A DNA stretch of 64,000 nucleotides from Tessaracoccus lapidicaptus (GTDB lineage: Bacteria; Actinomycetota; Actinomycetes; Propionibacteriales; Propionibacteriaceae), in assembly GCF_001693815.1 (NCBI RefSeq), contig NZ_MBQD01000022.1:62001-126000 (forward strand), given 5' to 3'. Positions 33,214 through 40,927 of this stretch are shown piece after piece. Each line of letters starts with the position of its first letter. Positions within the stretch are counted from its first letter, which is position 1. The position numbers and the translations under genes are program-made. A model generated the notes under the pieces. The model did not search any database. It saw only the letters and a list, made by a program, of their open reading frames with translations, and was not told the origin of the DNA.

Positions 33214-34434
33214 GTGACGCCGCACCCCAAGACCCATCCGCACGAGGCCCGCAAGGGGGTCGTGCGCACCCTCCACCACGACGCCGGCGAGCGCCCGCAC
33301 GTCCTGGTGTGGGAGGTCACGCGCGCCTGCCAGTTGGCCTGTCGGCACTGCCGCGCCGATGCCTTCACGCGCGCCGACCCTCGGCAACTGACCACCGAAC
33401 AGGGCAAGGCGCTCCTGGATGACTTCGCGGCCTACGGCACCCCCAAGCCGATCGTCATCCTGTCGGGGGGCGACGCGTTCGAGCGCGACGACCTCGAGGA
33501 GCTGATCGCCTACGGCACGTCGATCGGGCTGCCGATCGCGCTGTCGCCGTCGGTCACCCCGCTGCTCACCGACGAGCGGCTGGCGTCGGTGCGGGAGGCC
33601 GGTGTCAAGGCGTTCTCCCTGTCGCTCGACGGCGCCACCCCCCAGACCCACGACTCGTTCCGCGGCATCGACGGCACGTTCGCCGACACCATGGCCGCGG
33701 CCGAGCTCGTCGTGAAGCATGGCTTCCGGTTCCAGGTGAACACGACGATCTGCCGCAACAACCTGCGCGAGCTCCCGGCCCTGCTGAAGCGGACCATGGA
33801 GATGGGCGCGGGCATGTGGTACGTCCTGTTCCTCGTCCCGATGGGCCGCGGCTCAAACCTGGAGCCGCTGGATCCCGAGGAGATGGAGGACGTGCTGCAC
33901 TGGCTGCACGACGTGTCGGACCGGATCGCGGTGAAGGTGACGGAGGCGCCGAACTACCGGCGCGTCGCGATCCAGCGCGACGACGCCCGCGCGGCGGGGG
34001 AGCCGCTGCCGGTGCGCGGCGAGTTGCACGCGTGGCTGACGGCGGAGACGGAGGCCCTGCTTGGTGAGGTCCTTGAGCGTCGCCCGCCGCGGCCGCCGAT
34101 CGGGGTCAACAGCGGGCGCGGGTTTGCGTTCGTCGACCACATCGGCGACGTCTACCCGTCGGGCTTCCTCCCGTACCGCTGCGGGTCGGTGAAGGAGCAG
34201 TCGTTCCGGGAGATCTACGCCGAGGCTCCGATGATGAAGGCTCTGCGTGACCCGTCGTCGTACGCCGGTAAGTGCGGGGTGTGCGAGTTCAACTGGATCT
34301 GCGGGGGATCGCGGGCCCGGGCGCATGCGATGGTGGGCGACCCGCTGGCGTCGGATCCGACGTGCGTGTACCAGCCGGCGGCGTGGGTCGCGCAGCATGA
34401 ACAGCAGGACAACTCGGACCTCGCGACCGTATAG
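33214..34434 (+). CDS. Radical SAM protein with SPASM-like C-terminal cluster domain
   Basis: This 406-residue protein has the radical SAM cluster motif CQLACRHC (CxxxCxxC, residues 44-51), SAM-binding ILSGGDAFER, and a C-terminal SPASM-like cysteine set including YRCGS and CGVCEFNWICGGSRARAHA. Such enzymes cleave S-adenosylmethionine to start radical chemistry, often on peptides or tetrapyrroles. It resembles the TIGR04053-type family (heme-related or unassigned), but no pathway partner is nearby, and no small precursor peptide was found within 500 bp. The gene appears to be leaderless with a dedicated palindromic operator. Confidence 0.85.
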   Translation: MTPHPKTHPHEARKGVVRTLHHDAGERPHVLVWEVTRACQLACRHCRADAFTRADPRQLTTEQGKALLDDFAAYGTPKPIVILSGGDAFERDDLEELIAYGTSIGLPIALSPSVTPLLTDERLASVREAGVKAFSLSLDGATPQTHDSFRGIDGTFADTMAAAELVVKHGFRFQVNTTICRNNLRELPALLKRTMEMGAGMWYVLFLVPMGRGSNLEPLDPEEMEDVLHWLHDVSDRIAVKVTEAPNYRRVAIQRDDARAAGEPLPVRGELHAWLTAETEALLGEVLERRPPRPPIGVNSGRGFAFVDHIGDVYPSGFLPYRCGSVKEQSFREIYAEAPMMKALRDPSSYAGKCGVCEFNWICGGSRARAHAMVGDPLASDPTCVYQPAAWVAQHEQQDNSDLATV

Positions 34435-34435
34435 G

Positions 34436-34518
34436 GCCTCGGAGGGCCAGTTCGACGGCGCGTCGTGCCGGTGCGCCGGGGAGGGATCTGGTCGCGTACG
34501 GCGGTGGGGCGTCTTGTG
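34436..34518 (+). repeat. Imperfect direct repeat, left copy
   Basis: About 80 bases starting right after the radical SAM stop match the stretch at 35464-35545 in the same orientation. The best core is AGTTCGACGGCG at 34449, which continues to 34473 with 22 of 25 positions identical; flanking identity is lower. The two copies bracket the truncated oxidoreductase. Confidence 0.55.
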
Positions 34519-34541
34519 TGTCGCTGGTGTGCGCGGCGGGC

Positions 34542-34628
34542 TCAGAGGAGGTGGCCGTAGCCGAGCGCGACGAGGTTCGCCCGCGACATCGCCAGCGACT
34601 CGAACGGGTCGCGGCCGTAGGGTCGTCC
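34542..34628 (-). pseudogene. Possible 3' remnant of a lost minus-strand gene
   Basis: On the minus strand the last 28 codons before a stop at 34542 read like the end of a conserved protein: YGRDPFESLAMSRANLVALG then YGHLL. Upstream of this the frame becomes the antisense of the oxidoreductase, so only a fragment remains. I did not identify the family; an enzyme tail of a sugar-phosphate isomerase or aldolase type is a guess. It abuts the decapitated plus-strand oxidoreductase and supports a deletion or inversion junction near 34630-34645. Confidence 0.35.
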
Positions 34629-34642
34629 TGCTCGACCAGAAG

Positions 34643-35408
34643 GTGCCGTCGCCTCAAGGAGATCGTCGAGGCGGGCGAGATCGGCGCCATCCGCCGCTCC
34701 ACCTGGACCATCACCACCTGGTGGCGTCCGCAGGGCTACTACGACTCCAGCGCGTGGCGCGCGACGTGGGGCGGCGAGGGTGGCGGCGTTCTCGTCAACC
34801 AGGCCCCCCACCAGCTCGACCTGTGGCAGTGGATCTGCGGAGTCCCGAAGACCGTGGTGTCGAAGCTCGGCTATGGCGTCAACCGCGACATCGTCGTCGA
34901 GAACGAGGTCACCGCCCTGGTCGACTACGGCGACGGCGTGACCGGCACCTTCATCACCTGCACGTACGACATCGCGGGCACCGACCGGCTGGAGATCCTG
35001 GGCGACGCGGGCAAGATCGTCGTCGAGGACAGCAAGCGAGCCGTCGTGACCCGCCTGCGGAAGCCCGAGGCGGAGCTCAGCGCGGGCATGGACATGGCCG
35101 ACGTGATGCGCCTGTTCACCGGCGAGGTCGACCTCGACACCCTGTACTCGCAAGAGACGCTCGAGTTCGAGTCCGCGTTCGGCAGCCAGCACGCCGACGT
35201 CCTGGAGAACTTCGCGCTCAACGTCATCGACGGCACCCCGCTCCTGGCGCCCGGTGCCGACGGCATGCACGGGGTCCGGTTGGCCAACGCGATCCACCTG
35301 TCCAGCTGGAAGGGCGCCGAGGTGCCCATCGCCTTCGACGGCGACGAGTACCTTGCCCTGCTGAACGACCGCATCCGCGAAGAGGGCAAGTTCCCCGAGC
35401 GCGGATGA
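34643..35408 (+). pseudogene. Gfo/Idh/MocA-type oxidoreductase lacking its NAD-binding N-terminus
   Basis: From RRLKEIVEAGEIGAIRRSTW onward the reading frame matches the C-terminal catalytic half of Gfo/Idh/MocA sugar dehydrogenases (WRATWGGEGGGVLVNQAPHQ, the catalytic His motif NQAPHQLDLWQW). About 120 residues including the GxGxxG Rossmann fold are missing, and the preceding codons are arginine- and cysteine-rich junk. No start codon with a ribosome binding site is present at the junction. The gene is therefore probably inactive. It ends at 35408; imperfect direct repeats flank it on both sides. Confidence 0.7.
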
Positions 35409-35463
35409 CAGCGCGGGACCACCACCGACACGAATAGCAGGCGAACTGATGCGTCGCGCCCCT

Positions 35464-35545
35464 GAAGGGCGTCGGGACCGAAGTTCGACGGCGTGTCGTG
35501 TCGGGGTGAGGGCCGGCGGATCGCGCGGTGGCTCAGGTGGGGCGC
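35464..35545 (+). repeat. Imperfect direct repeat, right copy
   Basis: This is the partner of the repeat at 34436-34518; the conserved core is AGTTCGACGGCG at 35482. It lies in the 192-bp gap between the truncated oxidoreductase and the MFS gene end. No coding sequence is apparent in it. Confidence 0.55.
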
Positions 35546-35574
35546 TGGTCTGGACGGTCGGTTGTGTGGCCGGG

Positions 35575-35612
35575 CGGCGGCTCAGTGGGCGGGCGGCGGC
35601 TCAGTGGGCGGG
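35575..35612. repeat. 19-bp tandem duplication across the MFS stop codon
   Basis: The unit CGGCGGCTCAGTGGGCGGG occurs twice in direct succession (35575-35593 and 35594-35612). The second copy contains the TGA stop of the minus-strand MFS gene. The duplication therefore repeats the final codons and stop just beyond the gene end and does not change the protein. Confidence 0.85.
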
Positions 35613-36959
35613 CGCCGTCGAGCTCGGCGCCACGCGGGCCGGCTGCTTGACGAAGAGGGCGACGAGGAACCCCGCCAGCAGGACGAGCACCACGCCGAGG
35701 ATGCCCCAGTACTGCGCCGACTCCTCCGCGGACCCCGTCACCGCGACACCGACCGCGATCGCCAGGCCGAACATCGTCGGAGCCAGGAAGCTCACCGCGC
35801 GCCCCGTAGTGGCGTAGAGCCCGAACATCTCGCCGCTCATGCCCTCGGGGATCAGGCGGGCCAGGAACGACCGGCTGGCGGACTGCGCCGGGCCGACGAA
35901 CAGCGTCATGCCGAGGCCGAAGATCCAGAACACGGTCTTGCCGCCGTCGTGGAGGAAGAAGATGCCCAGGCCCAGGCCGACGAGCATCGCCAGCGACACC
36001 AGGATGACGGTCTTGGGGCCGAGCCGGTCGTCGAGCAGGCCGAACAGCATCGTCGCGACGCCGGCCGTGACGTTGGCCACGACCCCGAAGATGACGACCT
36101 CGCCGAACGTGAAGCCGAAGGTGCCGGCCGCCAGGACGCCGCCGAACGTGAACACGCCGGCCAGCCCGTCGCGGAACAGTGCCGAGGCGATGAGGAAGAA
36201 CAGGGTGTTGGGGTTGTCGCGCCCGACCCTGGCGATGGAGCGGAACAGCTCGCGGTAGGAGCCGACGATGCCCAGCGACGGCGGCACGTGGTCGGGCCGC
36301 CGGTCCTTGATGGCCAGGAAGATCGGGACGGTGAACATGACGGTCCACGCGCCGCAGATGAGCATGGCGAAGCGGACGTCGTCGGGCGTGAAGTCCGAGC
36401 CGAGGACGCCGATGATGACGAGCAAGATCGTGATGCCGCCGAGGTAGCCCAGCCCCCAGCCCAGCCCGCTGACCCGGCCGACGTTGGCCGGCGTGCTGAC
36501 CTGGTCCAGCGCCGCGTAGTAGTTGACGTTGGCGATCTCGGAGACGACGTTGCCCGCCCCCAGCAGCACGGCCCCCAGCAGGAAGTACTCGGGGGCCGGG
36601 GCGACGAAGTACATGGCCGCGCAGATCGCGGCCAGCAGCCACGTCTGCCACCGCAGGTGGAACATGCGCTTGCCGGTGCGGTCCGCGCCCTGGCCCAGCA
36701 CGGGAGCGAGCAGCGCGATGAGCAGGCCGGCGGTCCCGGTGGCCCAGGCGAGCTTCATCGTCACCTCGTCCTTGTCCCCGAAGGCGGAGCTGGTCAGGTA
36801 GACCGAGAAGACGAAGGTGGTGATGACGGTCGCGAACGGCTGCGTCCCCCAGTCCCACAGGGCCCAACTGAAGACCTTCCGGCCTGGGGCCCGGGTGGGG
36901 GACAGCGCGCCGGTGCGGGGTGCGGCGTCGTCGACGGCGGGGGGCTCGAGGGTGCTCAC
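35601..36959 (-). CDS. UMF1-type MFS transporter (Atg22-like)
   Basis: This 452-residue membrane protein has about twelve helices. The N-terminal WALWDWGTQPFATVITTFVF and the following loop VLGQGADRTGKRM are characteristic of the UMF1 group, which is related to the yeast vacuolar amino-acid effluxer Atg22. The bacterial members are likely exporters of small metabolites; the substrate is unknown. The GTG start lies 6 bases downstream of a minus-strand TACATT -10 (36966-36971) with no ribosome binding site, so it looks leaderless. It lies next to a rearranged region. Confidence 0.85.
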   Translation of the reverse strand: MSTLEPPAVDDAAPRTGALSPTRAPGRKVFSWALWDWGTQPFATVITTFVFSVYLTSSAFGDKDEVTMKLAWATGTAGLLIALLAPVLGQGADRTGKRMFHLRWQTWLLAAICAAMYFVAPAPEYFLLGAVLLGAGNVVSEIANVNYYAALDQVSTPANVGRVSGLGWGLGYLGGITILLVIIGVLGSDFTPDDVRFAMLICGAWTVMFTVPIFLAIKDRRPDHVPPSLGIVGSYRELFRSIARVGRDNPNTLFFLIASALFRDGLAGVFTFGGVLAAGTFGFTFGEVVIFGVVANVTAGVATMLFGLLDDRLGPKTVILVSLAMLVGLGLGIFFLHDGGKTVFWIFGLGMTLFVGPAQSASRSFLARLIPEGMSGEMFGLYATTGRAVSFLAPTMFGLAIAVGVAVTGSAEESAQYWGILGVVLVLLAGFLVALFVKQPARVAPSSTAPAH

Positions 36960-37105
36960 GCGAGCAATGTAGGCCGTGCCGGTGAACGTCGGGAGTCATC
37001 TCCCTAAACGGGGATGGTCAGATTGGGCTGGTGAGTCGTGTTTGAACCCGGCCCGCCAGGGGTAGTGTCCGAAACGAGAACCTTGACCCCCCAAGGAGGG
37101 CAATC

Positions 37106-37348
37106 ATGCGTATCGGATCTTCCGTCTTCCTCATCGCGCTCGGCGCGATCCTGACGTTCGCCGTCGAGGCCGACATCCCCTATGTCAGCCTCGACCTCGT
37201 GGGGTACATCCTGATGGCCGCCGGCCTGATCGGCCTCATCTGGGCGCTCATGGCGCAGAACCGCAGCCGGACCACCGAGACCCGGACCGTGCACGATCCG
37301 AACACCGGCGAAACGGTGCGCCGTTCGGAGTCATCCGAAGGGATCTAA
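37106..37348 (+). CDS. Small two-helix membrane protein (DUF6458-like)
   Basis: An 80-residue protein with two hydrophobic helices (SSVFLIALGAILTFAV and GYILMAAGLIGLIWALMAQ) and a polar C-terminal tail containing RTVHDPNTGETVRR. This matches a small actinobacterial family of unknown function. The ATG follows AAGGAGG; a TAGTGT hexamer near 37060 is a candidate -10. It is transcribed alone and ends at a strong terminator. Confidence 0.8.
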   Translation: MRIGSSVFLIALGAILTFAVEADIPYVSLDLVGYILMAAGLIGLIWALMAQNRSRTTETRTVHDPNTGETVRRSESSEGI

Positions 37349-37361
37349 CCCCCACCAGACC

Positions 37362-37408
37362 AGCAGCCCCTCGCCCACCCGCCCCCGGTGGCCGAGGGGC
37401 TGCTTTGT
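37362..37408 (+). terminator. Rho-independent-type terminator
   Basis: AGCAGCCCCTCG (37362-37373) pairs perfectly with CGAGGGGCTGCT (37393-37404), a 12-bp stem, followed by TTGTG. The loop contains a smaller CCACC/GGTGG pairing. It sits just after the small membrane protein gene and isolates it from citrate synthase. Confidence 0.8.
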
Positions 37409-37537
37409 GCGCTCCCCACAACCGGAGTGGACTTCAATCAGAGGTTCCCTCCAGGGTTGTATGGTGGGGGCGCACGCCAGTTTTTGTAGACACGACGGCG
37501 CCCACGATGGTCGCCGGGACCAAAGAAAGGCAATCGC

Positions 37538-38824
37538 ATGACCGACAGCGGAGTCCTCAAGTACGGGGATCTCGAGCTCGAACTGCCGATCGTGGAGGCC
37601 ACGCAGGGCAACAACGGATTCGACATCAGCAAGGTGCTGGCCAAGACCGGCGCCACGACGCTGGACCCCGGCTTCGTGAACACCGCATCGTGCACCTCGG
37701 CGATCACGTTCATCGACGGTGACCAGGGCATCCTGCAGTACCGCGGGTACCCGATCGAGCAGCTGGCCGAGAAGGCGACCTTCATCGAGGTCGCCTATCT
37801 GCTCATCTACGGGGAGCTTCCGACGCAGGAGCAGCTGGACGAGTTCCGGCTGAAGATCTCGCGCCGCATGATGCTCGACGAGCGCATGCGCGAGCTGTAC
37901 CGGTGCTTCCCGCGCGGGGCGCACCCCATGCAGGTGCTGGCCGCCGGCGTCATGGCGCTCGGCTCCTTCAACCGCGACACCTTGTCCGTGCACGACTCCG
38001 CGCAGGTGGAGGAGGCGTCGCTGCGTCTGCTCGGCTCGATGCCGACGCTCGCTGCGTACGCGTACAAGAGCTCGGTCGGGGAGCCGTTCCTGTACCCGCA
38101 GACCAAGCTGGGCTACGTCGAGAACTACCTGCGCCTGTCCTTCGGGACCCCGCAGGAGGAGTACGAGATCGATCCCGCGATCGTGCGCGCGTTCGAGACC
38201 CTGTTCATCCTGCACGCGGACCACGAGCAGAACGCCTCCACGTCGACGGTGCGGCTGGTCGGATCCGCGGACGCGAACATCTACGCGTCCATCAGCTCCG
38301 GCGTCAACGCGCTGTCGGGCCCGCTGCACGGCGGCGCCAACCAGGCCGTGCTCGAGATGCTGGCGAGGATCCACGACGAGGGCCTGGATATCAAGGAGTT
38401 CGTGTCGCTGGTCAAGGACAAGAAGTCGGGCGTCAAGCTCATGGGCTTCGGACACCGGGTCTACAAGAACTACGACCCGCGCGCGAAGATCATCAAGGGC
38501 CACGCCGACGAGCTGCTGCGCAACTCGGGCCGGAGCAACCGCCTGCTCGAGATGGCGCTGGAGCTGGAGGAGACGGCGCTCAACGACGAGTACTTCATCG
38601 AGCGCAAGCTGTACCCGAACGTCGACTTCTACACCGGCCTGATCTACGAGGCGATGGGCTTCCCGGCACAGCACTTCACCGCGCTGTTCGCACTGGGCCG
38701 TCTGCCCGGCTGGATCGCGCAGTGGCGCGAGCAGCACGCGGACCCGACGCGCAAGATCGGCCGCCCGCGGCAGATCTACGTCGGCGAGACCAAGCGCGAC
38801 TACGTGCCGATCGCCGAGCGCTGA
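37538..38824 (+). CDS. gltA: Citrate synthase
   Basis: This enzyme condenses oxaloacetate and acetyl-CoA into citrate, the first step of the TCA cycle. The 428-residue protein is a hexameric-type bacterial citrate synthase. Active-site histidines are in HADHEQNAST and SGPLHGGANQAV, with the later MGFGHRVYKNYDPRA, and the catalytic Asp lies in PNVDFYTGLIY. All look intact. The ATG follows GAAAGG. It appears monocistronic: a terminator precedes it and a GC-rich hairpin follows. Confidence 0.97.
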   Translation: MTDSGVLKYGDLELELPIVEATQGNNGFDISKVLAKTGATTLDPGFVNTASCTSAITFIDGDQGILQYRGYPIEQLAEKATFIEVAYLLIYGELPTQEQLDEFRLKISRRMMLDERMRELYRCFPRGAHPMQVLAAGVMALGSFNRDTLSVHDSAQVEEASLRLLGSMPTLAAYAYKSSVGEPFLYPQTKLGYVENYLRLSFGTPQEEYEIDPAIVRAFETLFILHADHEQNASTSTVRLVGSADANIYASISSGVNALSGPLHGGANQAVLEMLARIHDEGLDIKEFVSLVKDKKSGVKLMGFGHRVYKNYDPRAKIIKGHADELLRNSGRSNRLLEMALELEETALNDEYFIERKLYPNVDFYTGLIYEAMGFPAQHFTALFALGRLPGWIAQWREQHADPTRKIGRPRQIYVGETKRDYVPIAER

Positions 38825-38837
38825 TCAGTCGAGCCAC

Positions 38838-38873
38838 GCGGCGGGCCCGTCCCCTCGGGGGCGGGCCCGCCGC
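38838..38873 (+). terminator. GC-rich hairpin after citrate synthase
   Basis: GCGGCGGGCCCG (from 38838), continuing TCCCC, pairs with GGGGCGGGCCCGCCGC (38858-38873), giving a stem of about 16 bp with a single bulged T and a tiny loop. There is no T-run, common for terminators in very GC-rich actinobacteria. Confidence 0.7.
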
Positions 38874-38944
38874 TGTGTCATCGACGCCTCGCGTGGGGCG
38901 AGCGAAGGCGTCCGCGTGCGCCGGGGAAGTTCACGGGCAAGCCC

Positions 38945-38996
38945 TTGACCCGACTATGTTCGACGCGCCAGGATTGAGTCGTTTTCATCGATGAAA
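38945..38996 (+). promoter_or_regulatory. Promoter with LacI-like palindromic operator for the GH127 gene
   Basis: TTGACC (38945-38950), an 18-base spacer and CAGGAT (38969-38974) form a promoter whose -10 equals that of the sugar-binding gene copy 2. TTTCATCGATGAAA (38983-38996) is a perfect 14-bp palindrome with the central CG step of LacI-family operators and would lie at the transcription start. Sugar-released repression is inferred. Confidence 0.6.
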
Positions 38997-39004
38997 GGTC
39001 GAGC

Positions 39005-40846
39005 GTGACCGTCCCCCTCGTCGCTCCCGCGGCCCCGCGCCGCGCTGGCAGCCGAAGCCCCCTGTCGCTCACCGCGGTCCGCCTGGATTCCGGCTCCCGC
39101 CTCGGCGCCTGGCAGCAGAGAAACGCCGCCGCGACCATCCCGCACTGCATCGGCCAGCTCGAGGAGGCCGGCAACCTGGACAACTTCCGCCGTGTGATCG
39201 GCGAGTCCGAGGCCGAGTGGCGAGGCTTCTGGTTCGCGGACTCCGACGTCTACAAGACCATCGAGGCGGTCGCGTGGGAGATCGCCCGGACCGGCACCAC
39301 CGACTTCGACTCCTGGCTCGACGACGTCATCGGGCTCGTGGCCCGCGTCCAGGAGGCCGACGGCTACGTCATGACCTGGATCCAGGGCGTGCACCCCGAG
39401 AAGAGGTTCGCCGAGCTCGACTGGACGCATGAGATGTACGTGCTCGGGCACATGGTCCAGGCCGCCGTCGCGCTGGCCCGAGCGGGCCGCACCGACCTCC
39501 TCGACCTCGCGGTCCGCTTCGTCGACCTCGTCGACGCCACCTTCGGACCGGGTGCTGACCAGGTGGGCTACTGCGGCCATCCCGAGCTGGAGACTGCGCT
39601 GGTGGAGCTCTACCGCCACACTGGCGAGCGCCGCTACCTCGACCTCGCCCGCCATCAGCTGGATCACCGAGGCTCCGGTCTGCTGAAGGTGGGCTCCCTG
39701 GGCGCGCGCTACTTCCAGGACCACGCGCCTGTCCGCGAGTCGCAGAGCGCGGTGGGACACGCTGTCCGCCAGCTCTACCTCAACGCCGGCGTCACCGACC
39801 TGGTCCTGGAGGAGGGCGACCAGTCGCTCCTCGAAGCTATGCGCGCCCAGTGGGACAGCGCGCACCACCGCAAGATGTACCTCACCGGCGCGTTCGGGTC
39901 GCGGCATCGCGACGAGGCCTTCGGCGACGACTACGAGCTCCCCTCGGACCGCGCCTACGCCGAGACCTGCGCCACCATCGCGGACCTGCACTGGAACTGG
40001 CGGATGTACCTCGCCGAGGGTGGCGCCCGCTACGCCGAGACCATCGAGCGCGAGCTGCACAACGCGCTGGCCGCCTCGCTGGACGAGACCGGCACGCGCT
40101 TCTTCTACTCCAACCCGCTGCAGCTGCGCCCGGACCGCTACTCTGAGGAGAACGCGCCCCGCGAGCGGACCCCCTGGTACGCCTGCGCCTGCTGCCCGCC
40201 CAACATCGCCCGCGTCTTCGCGCAGCTGAGCGGCTACGTGGCCTCCGTCGACGGCGACGCCCTCGCGATCCACCTCTACACCGGCGCGGAGATCGACGTT
40301 CCCGATGCCCTGGGCGGCGGCACCGTGACGGTGCGCACCAGCTACCCCGACGCCGGCCGCGTCGAGATCGCCGGCCCCGCCGGGCTGCCCGTCGCGCTCC
40401 GCATTCCCACCTGGGCGGCTGACGCCACCGTCGACGGCGCCCCGGTCGCCCCGGAGGCCGACGGCTACGCCCGGCTCACCCTGACCAGCCGGCCCAGCGT
40501 CCTCGACCTCCCCATGACCCCGCGCTGGACGCAGGCCAACCACCGCGTGGACTCGGTGCGCGGCTGCGTCGCGCTCGAGCGAGGCCCCCAGGTCTACTGC
40601 GTCGAGCAGGTGGACCTCTCCGAGCAGATCCGCCTCGACGACGTCGTCGTCGACCCCACCCAGCCGCCGCTGGAGTCCGACGGCGGGCTCCGGATCGCGG
40701 TGACCCCACGGCGGGAGGTGGGCCCGCTCTACGGCGCGCCCTCCACCGCCCCCACCGGGGAGCCCGTGACCGTGCGGGCCATCCCCTTCCACACCTGGGG
40801 CAACCGCGCCTCCGGTGCCATGCGCGTCTGGCTACCGGCTTCGTAA
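39005..40846 (+). CDS. GH127-type beta-L-arabinofuranosidase
   Basis: This 613-residue glycoside hydrolase resembles the HypBA1 family, which uses a zinc-bound cysteine nucleophile to release L-arabinofuranose. The expected site is present: Glu320-x-Cys322 in AETCATIADLHWNWR and Cys396-Cys397 in YACACCPPN, with spacing close to the family. The N-terminal (alpha/alpha)6 barrel includes SEAEWRGFWFADSDVYK and GYVMTWIQGVHPEKR; a C-terminal beta-sandwich follows. No signal peptide is visible, so it acts on imported oligosaccharides. The GTG start follows GAAAGG and a palindromic operator. The released sugar could be one taken up by the ChvE-type importer elsewhere in the window. Confidence 0.9.
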   Translation: MTVPLVAPAAPRRAGSRSPLSLTAVRLDSGSRLGAWQQRNAAATIPHCIGQLEEAGNLDNFRRVIGESEAEWRGFWFADSDVYKTIEAVAWEIARTGTTDFDSWLDDVIGLVARVQEADGYVMTWIQGVHPEKRFAELDWTHEMYVLGHMVQAAVALARAGRTDLLDLAVRFVDLVDATFGPGADQVGYCGHPELETALVELYRHTGERRYLDLARHQLDHRGSGLLKVGSLGARYFQDHAPVRESQSAVGHAVRQLYLNAGVTDLVLEEGDQSLLEAMRAQWDSAHHRKMYLTGAFGSRHRDEAFGDDYELPSDRAYAETCATIADLHWNWRMYLAEGGARYAETIERELHNALAASLDETGTRFFYSNPLQLRPDRYSEENAPRERTPWYACACCPPNIARVFAQLSGYVASVDGDALAIHLYTGAEIDVPDALGGGTVTVRTSYPDAGRVEIAGPAGLPVALRIPTWAADATVDGAPVAPEADGYARLTLTSRPSVLDLPMTPRWTQANHRVDSVRGCVALERGPQVYCVEQVDLSEQIRLDDVVVDPTQPPLESDGGLRIAVTPRREVGPLYGAPSTAPTGEPVTVRAIPFHTWGNRASGAMRVWLPAS

Positions 40847-40927
40847 GACCCTCCGCTCCCCGCGATGCCGGGTGAGGGCCCACGCGGTCAACGCGGGTAG
40901 AGTGCCACGTCGAAGGAGTGACCGCAC

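Noticed and set aside
34629-35297. A minus-strand frame over the truncated oxidoreductase
   Set aside because: Apart from its last 28 codons it is the antisense of the oxidoreductase; only that tail was kept, as a possible remnant.
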